The position numbers were made by a program, and so were the translations under genes. The notes under the pieces were generated by a model, which worked only from the letters and a program-made list of their open reading frames with translations, ran no database searches and was not told the origin of the DNA. A stretch of DNA of 6,630 nt from Candidatus Aenigmatarchaeota archaeon. GTDB taxonomy: Archaea; EX4484-52; B79-G9. This document shows, piece by piece, positions 1 to 5,704 of the stretch; the first letter of the stretch is position 1, and every line of letters begins with the position of its first letter. Where the stretch lies: NCBI GenBank assembly GCA_023142905.1, contig JAGLIP010000046.1, forward strand, positions 1 through 6,630, in the 5' to 3' direction.

Positions 1-131
1 CACCCCTAACCCCTCTTCCATTTTTTAAAACGGAAAAAATCAAACTTAAAAGAAAAGAAGAAAGTTCATAATATGAATAATAACGAAAAATATTTTTTGA
101 ACTTCTCCGCTTCGCTCCGACCCTTCGGGGC
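1..131. other. AT-rich stretch with no convincing gene
   Basis: No open frame here looks like a real gene. A short frame starting with ATG at 73 runs straight through the palindrome at 132-231 and has no recognisable protein features, so I treat it as chance. The last 20 bases turn GC-rich and hold a CCC-TTCG-GGG hairpin (121-130) with a stable UUCG tetraloop, just before the attC-like site. If the region is a cassette array, this would be the 3' tail of a preceding cassette cut off by the window edge. That last point is inference. Confidence 0.5.
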
Positions 132-231
132 GTATAACAACAGATATGCGACTTCCGCCACGCACCGTCCAAATTTTTGCTTTGGGACAATTGGGACTCG
201 CAAAAACTTCGCATATCTGCGTATGTTAGGC
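132..231. repeat. Integron attC-like palindromic site (left)
   Basis: A 100-base imperfect palindrome. An outer box GTATAAC (132-138) faces GTTAGGC (225-231), which fits the integron R' consensus GTTRRRY. TAAC and GTTA pair perfectly between them. Unequal spacers of 2 and 5 bases follow, then a perfect 11-bp stem, CAGATATGCGA (141-151) with TCGCATATCTG (209-219). The interior contains GTCC/GGAC pairing and a direct repeat of TTGGGAC. Size and outer-box logic match attC recombination sites, which are usually about 57-141 bases. The left box deviates from the RYYYAAC consensus at one position, and the classical L-box with one extra-helical base is not clear. It could instead be an unrelated mobile palindrome. 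No integrase gene is in the window. Confidence 0.55.
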
Positions 232-235
232 GAAA

Positions 236-250
236 TTGTGCTGATTTTTT
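236..250 (+). repeat. 15-bp inverted repeat, left arm
   Basis: TTGTGCTGATTTTTT here is the exact reverse complement of the bases at 890-904. The two arms flank the PsbP-like gene, 37 bases before its start codon and 2 bases after its stop codon. They could be terminal repeats of a small mobile unit or the closing stem of the transcript. Confidence 0.8.
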
Positions 251-258
251 TCAAAAGA

Positions 259-266
259 TTTATTAA
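259..266 (+). promoter_or_regulatory. Possible TATA box for the PsbP-like gene
   Basis: TTTATTAA is centred about 26 bases before the ATG at 288, the spacing expected for a leaderless archaeal transcript. No Shine-Dalgarno sequence precedes the start, which fits. The region is very AT-rich, so a chance match is quite possible. Confidence 0.35.
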
Positions 267-287
267 CTTTAATACAAATACAATATT

Positions 288-887
288 ATGGGACAACAAA
301 TTTATGAACCCGCCCAAGACTCTAAAAATAATTGGGTAAAAATAGTTATTATAATGGGCATTATTCTAATTATTGGCGGTGGTATCTGGGATTGGATAAA
401 TTTAAATAAATCTAAAACTGCCGGCGAACAATGGGTAGAATTTATAGGTCCAAAACAAAATTATGCCCTCAAATATCCTGAAAATTGGATTGTTAATGAA
501 GTAAATTCTATCTATGTGACCATAAACAGTCCCGAAAACGAGCAAATAAAACAAAGTATTGAACTGGAAGGTCATTTGCCATCGGGTTTGATAAAAGCAG
601 GATATGGGTATTCTGCCAATATAGCAATCGCATATTTTAGCAGTATAATGAAAGGTTTCGGGGCAGAAAATTTAGAAGAACTTGCTAATCAACAGCCATC
701 AATGAATAAAATTAATTTCGCTGGAGCAGAGGCATGGGAAAGGCCAATTACTGGAAATAATTTTACGGGATATGTGATTATGATTGAGAATAAGAATTAT
801 GCATATCAAATTACATTCAATAAAGCAAAAACTGAATTAACAGATACGGACAAAAGAATAATTGCATCATTTAAATTTATTGAGTAA
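288..887 (+). CDS. Membrane-anchored PsbP/Mog1-like protein of unknown role
   Basis: A 199-residue protein. A short polar N-terminus (1-15) is followed by one hydrophobic segment at about 17-36 (rich in I, L, G), most likely a membrane anchor with the rest outside the cell. Residues about 48-199 look like a single PsbP/Mog1-type alpha/beta domain. The signature is the YALKYPENW stretch near 59-67, and the SFKFIE ending is typical of small bacterial and archaeal PsbP-like proteins. In that family the fold is a binding or scaffold domain, and most prokaryotic members have no known function. There is no lipobox cysteine. The ATG was chosen because the hydrophobic segment follows directly. The gene stands alone between two attC-like palindromes and inside a perfect 15-bp inverted repeat, so it looks like a single-gene cassette that may have been transferred horizontally. 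The domain assignment is by motif memory, not a search. Confidence 0.75.
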   Translation: MGQQIYEPAQDSKNNWVKIVIIMGIILIIGGGIWDWINLNKSKTAGEQWVEFIGPKQNYALKYPENWIVNEVNSIYVTINSPENEQIKQSIELEGHLPSGLIKAGYGYSANIAIAYFSSIMKGFGAENLEELANQQPSMNKINFAGAEAWERPITGNNFTGYVIMIENKNYAYQITFNKAKTELTDTDKRIIASFKFIE

Positions 888-889
888 AC

Positions 890-904
890 AAAAAATCAGC
901 ACAA
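890..904 (-). repeat. 15-bp inverted repeat, right arm
   Basis: AAAAAATCAGCACAA is the exact reverse complement of 236-250. It begins 2 bases after the stop codon of the PsbP-like gene and is followed by the GC-richer DNA leading into the second attC-like site. Confidence 0.8.
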
Positions 905-941
905 CTCAAGGGAACGCTGCGCTTTCGTTTCACTTACCCTC

Positions 942-985
942 GCCCAACACCGAATATCGGGAAAATTGCTCGGCTGGTGTTGTCT
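942..985. repeat. Integron attC-like palindromic site (right, short)
   Basis: GCCCAAC (942-948) matches the integron R'' consensus RYYYAAC and would pair at six of seven positions with the GTTAGGC at 225-231, as expected if both came from one circular cassette. CAACACC (945-951) pairs with GGTGTTG (976-982), and CCGA (950-953) can pair with TCGG (970-973), leaving extra bases on the 3' side as in the left site. The context also parallels the left site: a pyrimidine-rich CGCTTTCG-type run precedes it, as CGCTTCGC does on the left. At 44 bases it is shorter than a normal attC, and the 3' box GTTGTCT (979-985) breaks the GTTRRRY rule, so it may be degenerate. Confidence 0.4.
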
Positions 986-1017
986 TAGAACCATTTAAAA
1001 CCAACAGCCATACTCTC

Positions 1018-1041
1018 ATCTAAGCCGTTTACGGCTTAGAT
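1018..1041. repeat. Perfect 10-bp hairpin over the transposase stop
   Basis: ATCTAAGCCG (1018-1027) and CGGCTTAGAT (1032-1041) form a perfect 10-bp stem with a TTTA loop. The stop codon of the transposase remnant (1036-1038) lies in one arm. It has no T-run on the minus-strand downstream side, so it is not a classic intrinsic terminator. It may be a subterminal structure of the insertion sequence. Confidence 0.75.
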
Positions 1042-1380
1042 TAACATAAGATTCCATACATTGCACCGAATACGCAGTTCATTTTCAATATTACACTTAA
1101 TCTTAGAACACACACATTCACCAAAAAACCTTTTAAACGAGCCGATAACACCTTCAATACCGCTGCGCAACCCATATTGTTTTTTAGAAACAAATGTTTT
1201 CCAAAACATTTGTTCAAACGCTTTTATATCTCTGTAAGAATAGGATATTGGGTCTTTTCCTTTAAGTTTTAAATCATAATTTTTAAGCCGTGTCCACTGC
1301 ACTTTTTTAATCGTATTTTTTCTAATTCTGGTCACAAAATCAATTTTATTTTGACGGCAAAGATGTGCTGCCTCACTAGT
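1036..1380 (-). pseudogene. Truncated DDE transposase (IS4/IS5-like), C-terminal part
   Basis: The longest GTG-started frame is 99 codons (1335-1036), but the frame stays open back to 1380, giving about 114 codons. The decisive sign is YGLRSGIEGVIGSFK, an exact match to the Y-(2)-R-(3)-E-(6)-K signature around the catalytic glutamate of IS4-type DDE transposases. Upstream, residues reading like DFVTRIRKN fit the strand that precedes this region. Both catalytic aspartates are missing: an in-frame TAA at 1383-1381 breaks the frame about where the second one should be, and no good continuation was found beyond it. A short minus-strand frame from 1500 begins MFRFKKVPSHK and stops; it could be a remnant of the N-terminus, but this is weak. 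A full transposase of this class is about 300-450 residues, so the element is dead. No terminal inverted repeats were identified. Confidence 0.75.
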
Positions 1381-1553
1381 TTATAAAGACAGCAATTATT
1401 CGCTAAATTGCCACAACCCATAGTTTAACAACCAGTAAGAAACATACAACATATTGTGGGTGCACTATTTATGAGACGGTACCTTTTTGAACCGAAACAT
1501 CACATTTATAAAATTCTTATAGAAATATGTTTGTTGTAGCTGTAATTCTTTGT
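1381..1553. other. Gap between transposase remnant and tRNA
   Basis: No gene. Part of it is probably decayed insertion-sequence DNA, because the transposase frame breaks at its left edge and a short transposase-like N-terminal frame opens at 1500 on the minus strand. The right part carries the tRNA promoter. Confidence 0.4.
1505..1512 (+). promoter_or_regulatory. TATA box for tRNA-Ile
   Basis: TTTATAAA is a strong archaeal TATA element. Transcription about 25 bases downstream would start near 1534, giving a 5' leader of roughly 20 bases for RNase P to remove from the tRNA that begins at 1554. Confidence 0.6.
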
Positions 1554-1661
1554 GGTCCGGTGGCTCAGCTGGTTATCCTGTCAAGTTCTTCTTACAGGAA
1601 CAGAAAGAGCACCACGCTGATAACGTGGGGGTCGTGAGTTCAAATCTCATCCGGACCACCA
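1554..1661 (+). tRNA. tRNA-Ile(GAU) with a D-loop insertion, likely an intron
   Basis: All arms can be traced: acceptor stem GGTCCGG (1554-1560) with CCGGACC (1651-1657), D-stem GCTC (1563-1566) with GAGC (1607-1610), anticodon stem CCACG/CGTGG around loop CTGATAA, T-stem GTGAG/CTCAT with loop TTCAAAT, discriminator A and an encoded CCA. The anticodon GAT (1619-1621) reads isoleucine AUC/AUU codons. The D-loop is far too long. After GGTT (1571-1574) about 31 extra bases (1575-1605) precede the A that should close a 9-base loop. The insert folds as TCCTGT (1576-1581) with ACAGGA (1594-1599) and a 12-base loop. CTG (1569-1571) and CAG (1601-1603) add a 3-bp helix flanked by small bulges, a relaxed bulge-helix-bulge. 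Removal gives an ordinary archaeal tRNA-Ile. Exact splice points are uncertain by one base because of the repeated A. Confidence 0.93.
1575..1605 (+). other. Predicted tRNA intron in the D-loop (about position 20/21)
   Basis: Removing these 31 bases, or equivalently 1576-1606, restores the D-arm GCTC-AGCTGGTTA-GAGC. The segment forms a 6-bp hairpin, and a short CTG/CAG helix joins it to the D-stem through a 4-base bulge (GTTA) and a 3-base bulge (AAA). That approximates the bulge-helix-bulge cut by archaeal tRNA splicing endonuclease. The central helix is 3 bp rather than 4, so a broad-specificity endonuclease would be expected. The alternative is a mature tRNA with an enlarged D-arm, or a tRNA gene that no longer works. 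Confidence 0.65.
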
Positions 1662-1665
1662 AAAT

Positions 1666-3570
1666 TTATTTCTTGCTAATTTCCCCTTTACCGTAAGGAA
1701 TATGCCGCTGAATTACATCTATGCTTGTTTTTTTAAGAATTTCCTGCTCCTGCTTGTTAAGCTGAGCTAAAAGTGAGATCTTAATCTTTCGCGCAAGATC
1801 CCCCGCAGGAATGCCCCCAGGCATAATAATTATTGTTTTTTTAGTTTTTGATAAAACCGCATCAACAGGACCTACAAGAATATGGTCTTTATCAAATCCT
1901 ACTGCAAGGCGAAGTTCGGTTTTTAGGATATTTTTCTTGCCATAGACCATAAACGAACCTTTCCCCATGTATTCGCCCGCTTTTGTCTTTTTTGTGACTT
2001 GGTCTGGCAAGACCCAGTAAGCCTCAAGAGAACCAATGCCTGCTCGCCATGCACGGGAATGTGCTGATATGAACTGCGCCATCTCTTCATGCGTTTCCCT
2101 TCCGACTTCTTTTCCTTCGGTCTTTACAACGCCAAAAGGAGAACCGGTTATATCTGCATGGAATATAATGTCTTTATTTCCTGTATGCTTTTTTACAACA
2201 ACCTCATTTGTTGCTGCATCCCTTCCTGCAATGCATAAAAACCCTTCAGACGAGAAAAACCATAAAAATTTATCATACCATTCTTTTTTATCTTTTCTTA
2301 AAGGGGATGCTGCTTTGGCTTCTTTTTTGGCCTTTTCTGTATCAAACAGCACAAGCTTTTTTTCAGAGTCCAAAAGAGCTTTGGAGGCACCTTTCATTTT
2401 TTCTTTTGTTTTTTTTGACTTTGTATAAAAAACATTCGCGTTATCATTTAGGCTTAGCCCGATTTTTAGCGTTATGCGCGGTTTCGTATCGATTGTGGCT
2501 GTTTTTTGCTTGGGGTCAACAGATACAATTCCCGAGATTTTTTTTGCGCCTCCAAGACCGGCTGTATTGATTTTATTTAAAATATCATCAAGTGCCGAAT
2601 AATTAGAATATATAAAATCCCCAAGAGCCCTGAATTCTTCTGCTTTCTTTTCAAGCTCATTTATTGCTTTTTTTTGTGTATCTATACGAACATTAAAAGA
2701 ATCTTTTTTTTTATCGGTTGCCTTGTTTTCTTTTTTTTCTACATCCAAAACAAGATTTTTTGTGAAAAAATCATCAATAGCTTCGTTGAATGAAGTATAT
2801 TCCCTTTTTTTGTTCTTTTCATAGGCAAAAATAGGAAACGGAATTGCAGCAATTGGTGTTGTATCCTCAAGAACAATTTCCGGCATTGGTTTTTTGCCCA
2901 AAAGAGCAGTTGCTGAACCGTATAATTTTGTTATTTCTTTTTTTGAAATCTTTTTTGAAACTGTTTTTTTGTCAATTCCTGCAATTTTAAGAACTTCTTC
3001 AGCATAAACGCCCCCAAAAGAAAATTCCCGCGCAAGAAGAGCCACAATCTGTTTTTCTGACCCCAGAACTTTCTCTCCAAACTCTTCTTTTTTCATGACT
3101 CGTATGTTAAAAGATGCAGGCGGAAAAACATATGTGCCATGCATCTTTAATTTTCGTGTCTCTGAAAAAAGCTGTCTTTCAAGTACAGACCAGATTCGTA
3201 AATCCTTTTTTTCTGCAAAAATAATGTTACCCTTGCTGAAAAGTTCAGCAATTATTAAGTATTCGCCGGTATCGATAATTACAATTCGTTCAAATTCGTG
3301 CTGATATATTGCTTCAATTCTTGCACCTTTAAGGTATTTTCTTAATACCATAGCGAAGTTGGTGGGCTTTTCAGGCTTTTTTATTGGGTATTTGGTGGCA
3401 TGGAACATACCATCACCCAAAACAAGATTCTGCGTTCCTTTCCCTAAAGCATGAAGGCTTATGATTATAAATCGGTCTACCTGATAGAATTTCTGCAGGC
3501 GCGCACCCTTAAGGTATTGAAGCTCATCTGCAATATATTTTATGTCCAAAGATGACAGGTCTTGTTTCAT
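1666..3570 (-). CDS. rqcH: RqcH/NEMF-type ribosome quality-control factor (NFACT protein)
   Basis: A 634-residue protein of the NEMF/Rqc2/RqcH/FbpA family. Family members bind split large ribosomal subunits that still carry a stalled peptidyl-tRNA and, where studied, recruit tRNA to add C-terminal tails that mark the chain for degradation. Visible parts: NFACT-N at about 1-160 with the family motif LRKYLKGARI (76-85); a helix-hairpin-helix region at about 165-225 with the FGGVYAEE motif; lysine/glutamate-rich coiled coils at about 275-335 and 385-430; the NFACT-R (DUF814) domain at about 432-545 with GRDAATNE (449-456) and HADI (471-474); and a C-terminal tail to 634. D9 is kept, but the usual D-R pair is E94-R95. 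Length and sequence look archaeal. The ATG lies 27 bases after a TATA box with no Shine-Dalgarno, so the gene is probably leaderless. Its 3' end faces the tRNA with 4 bases between them. A decayed copy of its 5' end lies at 5705-5790. Confidence 0.95.
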   Translation of the reverse strand: MKQDLSSLDIKYIADELQYLKGARLQKFYQVDRFIIISLHALGKGTQNLVLGDGMFHATKYPIKKPEKPTNFAMVLRKYLKGARIEAIYQHEFERIVIIDTGEYLIIAELFSKGNIIFAEKKDLRIWSVLERQLFSETRKLKMHGTYVFPPASFNIRVMKKEEFGEKVLGSEKQIVALLAREFSFGGVYAEEVLKIAGIDKKTVSKKISKKEITKLYGSATALLGKKPMPEIVLEDTTPIAAIPFPIFAYEKNKKREYTSFNEAIDDFFTKNLVLDVEKKENKATDKKKDSFNVRIDTQKKAINELEKKAEEFRALGDFIYSNYSALDDILNKINTAGLGGAKKISGIVSVDPKQKTATIDTKPRITLKIGLSLNDNANVFYTKSKKTKEKMKGASKALLDSEKKLVLFDTEKAKKEAKAASPLRKDKKEWYDKFLWFFSSEGFLCIAGRDAATNEVVVKKHTGNKDIIFHADITGSPFGVVKTEGKEVGRETHEEMAQFISAHSRAWRAGIGSLEAYWVLPDQVTKKTKAGEYMGKGSFMVYGKKNILKTELRLAVGFDKDHILVGPVDAVLSKTKKTIIIMPGGIPAGDLARKIKISLLAQLNKQEQEILKKTSIDVIQRHIPYGKGEISKK

Positions 3571-3578
3571 AATGATAT

Positions 3579-3602
3579 TATGGCTGATTTATGTTTTTAA
3601 AT
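3579..3602 (-). repeat. Direct repeat unit, rqcH promoter copy 1
   Basis: This 24-base block is 22/24 identical to 5767-5790 in the same orientation. The similarity continues at a lower level through the first 17 codons of rqcH (3570-3520) against 5758-5708. The two blocks flank the vWA gene. Confidence 0.85.
3594..3601 (-). promoter_or_regulatory. TATA box of rqcH
   Basis: Read on the minus strand, TTTAAAAA is centred about 27 bases before the rqcH ATG, so transcription would begin at or next to the start codon. The box and the next 16 bases are nearly identical (22 of 24) to those before the rqcH stub at 5789. Confidence 0.6.
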
Positions 3603-3796
3603 TGTGGGTGTTGCAAAGAATAAAATAATTAGTTTTCTTGCAGTAAACTATATATATAATAAAAACCAATATACTATTTGATTTAACATTTGTTTAGACT
3701 ATCGATTTTATTTTATATTTGATTTTAAATAAGAGTACCGATGTTTTACCTTTGTTTGACATTCGTTTTGTTCTTAAGGTTTTCCCGGAGCATAAC

Positions 3797-3837
3797 GCGG
3801 CTGGACGGGGCGATTAGATACTGTCGAATGCCCCCGC
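3797..3837 (+). other. GC-rich hairpin in the vWA leader
   Basis: GGGGC (3807-3811) pairs with GCCCC (3830-3834), ATT/AAT extends the stem past a bulged G, and an outer GCG (3797-3799) pairs with CGC (3835-3837) across a 7-base bulge. It is sharply GC-rich against very AT-rich flanks and lies about 70 bases before the start codon. It may be a structured leader or a small RNA. It does not match a riboswitch class I can recognise. Confidence 0.45.
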
Positions 3838-3892
3838 AACACAAAAAGTAGATTTGCTGCATATCAAAATAACATATATCTCAAAACAACTA

Positions 3893-3900
3893 GAGGTGAT
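3893..3900 (+). promoter_or_regulatory. Strong Shine-Dalgarno site that fixes a TTG start
   Basis: GAGGTGAT is an eight-base perfect complement to the usual archaeal 16S rRNA 3' end. It lies 4 bases before TTG at 3905 and argues against a start further upstream at 3854. Confidence 0.8.
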
Positions 3901-3904
3901 TGAC

Positions 3905-5629
3905 TTGAATAAAATTAATAATAAAACAAACAGGCTGGCTTTCCTTGCGTTTATCTTAGCAGGATTATGCTTTTTAGGAATTCCGGCAGCTTTTGCCGAT
4001 GGTGGCACAGTCACAGGCGATAAAACCGTAAACCCAATAGATATACCCTGTAACGGATCGACTACGGTAACCCTAACACTGAACGGAGAGACCGGCATAT
4101 CCGGAGACCCGGAAGACATCATGCTGGTGATTGACACTTCTGGAAGCCTGCCACAAGCAGATATTGACGCAATAAAATCAGCTTCAAAAATGTTCGTTGA
4201 TATGCTGGACGAAGCTGACGGAAGTGCTGACGGAACAATATCCGGCGGAAGCCAGATGGGTATTGTAAGTTTTGCCGCAGGCTCAAGCCTTAACCACGGC
4301 CTTTCAACAAACACAGCATCGCTTAAGGCCGCAATAGATGCATTGCCAACTTTACCCAGCACTGCAACAGACATGGCTGGCGGACTAACCAAAGCGCAAG
4401 CAGAACTTTTAGGGACAAACGGAATTCCCACCAACACAAAAGACATGATTGTCTTCAGTGACGGCAAATGGAACACCGGTCTTAATCCCATTCCAATAGC
4501 AAATGCAGCAAAAGCTAGCGGTACTGAGATTTTCTCAATAGCATATGGGCCATCACCAAGCATGGTTATTATGAATGCAATTGCAACATCAACAGACCAT
4601 GTATATCTGGCGCCGGATTCAACCAAGCTTGAAGAAATATTCGAGAAAATCGGATCATCAATTGTTGCCCCTGCAGGGACTAACATAATGGTTGTAGATG
4701 ATGTAAACAGCCATTTCTCTGTGACTGCCGTAAGTGTAGACAAGGGTACTGTCAGTGTATCGGGCAATGTCATCACATGGACAATCCGTGAGCTTATGAC
4801 CGAAACCGCGATTATGACATACACAGCAACGCATGACAACACACAGGCGGGCGGCACAAAAGCGGTAAATGATTTGGTAACATACATCGATGACGAGGGC
4901 AAAACAGTGACATTTCTCGACCCAACAGTTAATGTCCGCGGTTGTGCTGCAAACCTAGTGCTTGACCCTAAAACAGCAACCAATGAACTTGGAACATTCG
5001 GTCAGACACACACAGTAACAGCTACAGTAACGGATGACTTCAACGCCCCCGTAGCCAATATCTTGGTGAACTTCAACATCCTTCTAGGACCAAACAGCGG
5101 TATGTTTGATTTTAGTAATACGGACGGCATAGGCGAAGCTAAGTTTACATACACAGCAACACAGGGTCTTTTAGGACTAGGTATGGATGACATTATAGCT
5201 TTTGTACCAATGCAGCCAAATGTCTACAGGGCCTTAGAAGATCAGGCAACAAAAGAATGGGTTGACACAACACCACCAACTGCGGCCTGTGTTGAAACCG
5301 TGAATCCGGCAGGCAAGAATGTGCCTAAAGCAAAAAACGAGGATGGTTTCTATGGGCTTTTTGCAAAGGACCATGTTGATCCCAACCCACAGGTATTTGT
5401 AATGGATACCGGCAGCGGCACAGTGTTTGGACCATACGCAATTGGCACTAAAATCAAATACACCCAAGCCCCCGGGGCAAAACCAAGTGCAAGCAACCTG
5501 ATAGGCGGGCCTAAAAGCGCAATAGACTGGCATATCAAAGGCACAGGCGATGCTGCGATCTACGCTGTAGATGCATCAGGCAATGTAGGAACAACAATGA
5601 TGTGCCTTGTTGCACCCCCACCAAAATAA
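3905..5629 (+). CDS. Secreted vWA-domain protein with Ig-like and C-terminal beta domains
   Basis: A 574-residue exported protein if translation starts at TTG 3905, just after the strong Shine-Dalgarno. Residues 1-31 form a classical signal peptide: basic N/K/R start, hydrophobic core 11-25, and AFA cleavage before D32. A vWA domain spans about 70-255 with an intact metal-dependent adhesion site: DTSGS (77-81), a threonine in TATD (about 155) and D186 in FSDG. A beta-sandwich (about 258-346) follows, then a Big-1-like Ig domain (about 348-437) with the typical LLGPNSG and DGIGEAKFTYTAT motifs. Last is a C-terminal domain (about 455-570) starting TPPTAACVETVNP. The mature protein has four cysteines (C49, C347, C462, C567), probably two disulfides. 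There is no C-terminal membrane anchor, so it is secreted or held non-covalently. Likely role: surface adhesion or partner binding; the ligand is unknown. The gene is lone and lies between two copies of the rqcH 5' end. Confidence 0.88.
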   Translation: MNKINNKTNRLAFLAFILAGLCFLGIPAAFADGGTVTGDKTVNPIDIPCNGSTTVTLTLNGETGISGDPEDIMLVIDTSGSLPQADIDAIKSASKMFVDMLDEADGSADGTISGGSQMGIVSFAAGSSLNHGLSTNTASLKAAIDALPTLPSTATDMAGGLTKAQAELLGTNGIPTNTKDMIVFSDGKWNTGLNPIPIANAAKASGTEIFSIAYGPSPSMVIMNAIATSTDHVYLAPDSTKLEEIFEKIGSSIVAPAGTNIMVVDDVNSHFSVTAVSVDKGTVSVSGNVITWTIRELMTETAIMTYTATHDNTQAGGTKAVNDLVTYIDDEGKTVTFLDPTVNVRGCAANLVLDPKTATNELGTFGQTHTVTATVTDDFNAPVANILVNFNILLGPNSGMFDFSNTDGIGEAKFTYTATQGLLGLGMDDIIAFVPMQPNVYRALEDQATKEWVDTTPPTAACVETVNPAGKNVPKAKNEDGFYGLFAKDHVDPNPQVFVMDTGSGTVFGPYAIGTKIKYTQAPGAKPSASNLIGGPKSAIDWHIKGTGDAAIYAVDASGNVGTTMMCLVAPPPK

Positions 5630-5641
5630 AACATAAATCTT

Positions 5642-5670
5642 AAGAGGGCTTAAAAACCCTCTTTTTCTCT
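5642..5670 (+). terminator. Intrinsic-type terminator after the vWA gene
   Basis: AAGAGGG (5642-5648) pairs with CCCTCTT (5657-5663) over an 8-base loop and runs into a T-rich tail, starting 12 bases after the vWA stop codon. In archaea the T-run alone may suffice, but the hairpin is clear. Confidence 0.8.
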
Positions 5671-5704
5671 TATTTTTGATTAAAGTAATAATGCATTTCA
5701 AGCA

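Larger units (their letters stand above)
3603..3904 (+). promoter_or_regulatory. Upstream region of the vWA gene: TATA candidates, direct repeats, hairpin
   Basis: About 300 bases without a gene. A TATA-like run CTATATATATAA lies at 3648-3659, and AT-rich candidates also occur near 3711-3733. An imperfect direct repeat follows: 3682-3709 and 3745-3769 share TTTA-TTTGTTT-GAC-TCG-TTTT in the same order, which could be paired regulator sites. A GC-rich hairpin lies at 3797-3837. The start site of transcription cannot be fixed; if the 3648 box is used, the vWA mRNA has a leader of more than 200 bases. Confidence 0.4.

Noticed and set aside
20..22. Lipobox reading of LAGLC in the vWA signal peptide
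   Set aside because: The residue before the cysteine is leucine rather than G/A/S, and a clear AFA cleavage site follows, so a lipoprotein is unlikely. (Positions given are residues of the protein.)
66..339. Open frames on both strands across the left palindrome (73-339 plus, 66-317 minus)
   Set aside because: They run through a 100-base palindrome, so both strands are open for the same structural reason. The proteins show no recognisable features, and the plus one overlaps the start of the PsbP-like gene in another frame.
2036..2570. Two plus-strand frames inside rqcH
   Set aside because: Both are antisense shadows of the coiled-coil and NFACT-R parts of rqcH, rich in F, S and L from reversed lysine and glutamate codons.
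3811..3821. GATTAGATAC, a 10-mer identical to a universal 16S rRNA stretch
   Set aside because: The flanking bases do not match 16S on either side and the 10-mer sits in the loop of a GC hairpin. A chance match is the simplest view.
3854..3904. A TTG start at 3854 for the vWA protein, adding 17 residues
   Set aside because: It has no Shine-Dalgarno site and would put a hydrophilic stretch before the signal peptide, whereas TTG at 3905 follows a perfect GAGGTGAT and gives a normal signal peptide.
3814..4983. 389-codon minus-strand frame opposite the vWA gene
   Set aside because: It is the mirror of a well-supported gene with a signal peptide, MIDAS motif and Ig-like domain. The antisense protein is an unstructured V/S/P/A mix with no domain.
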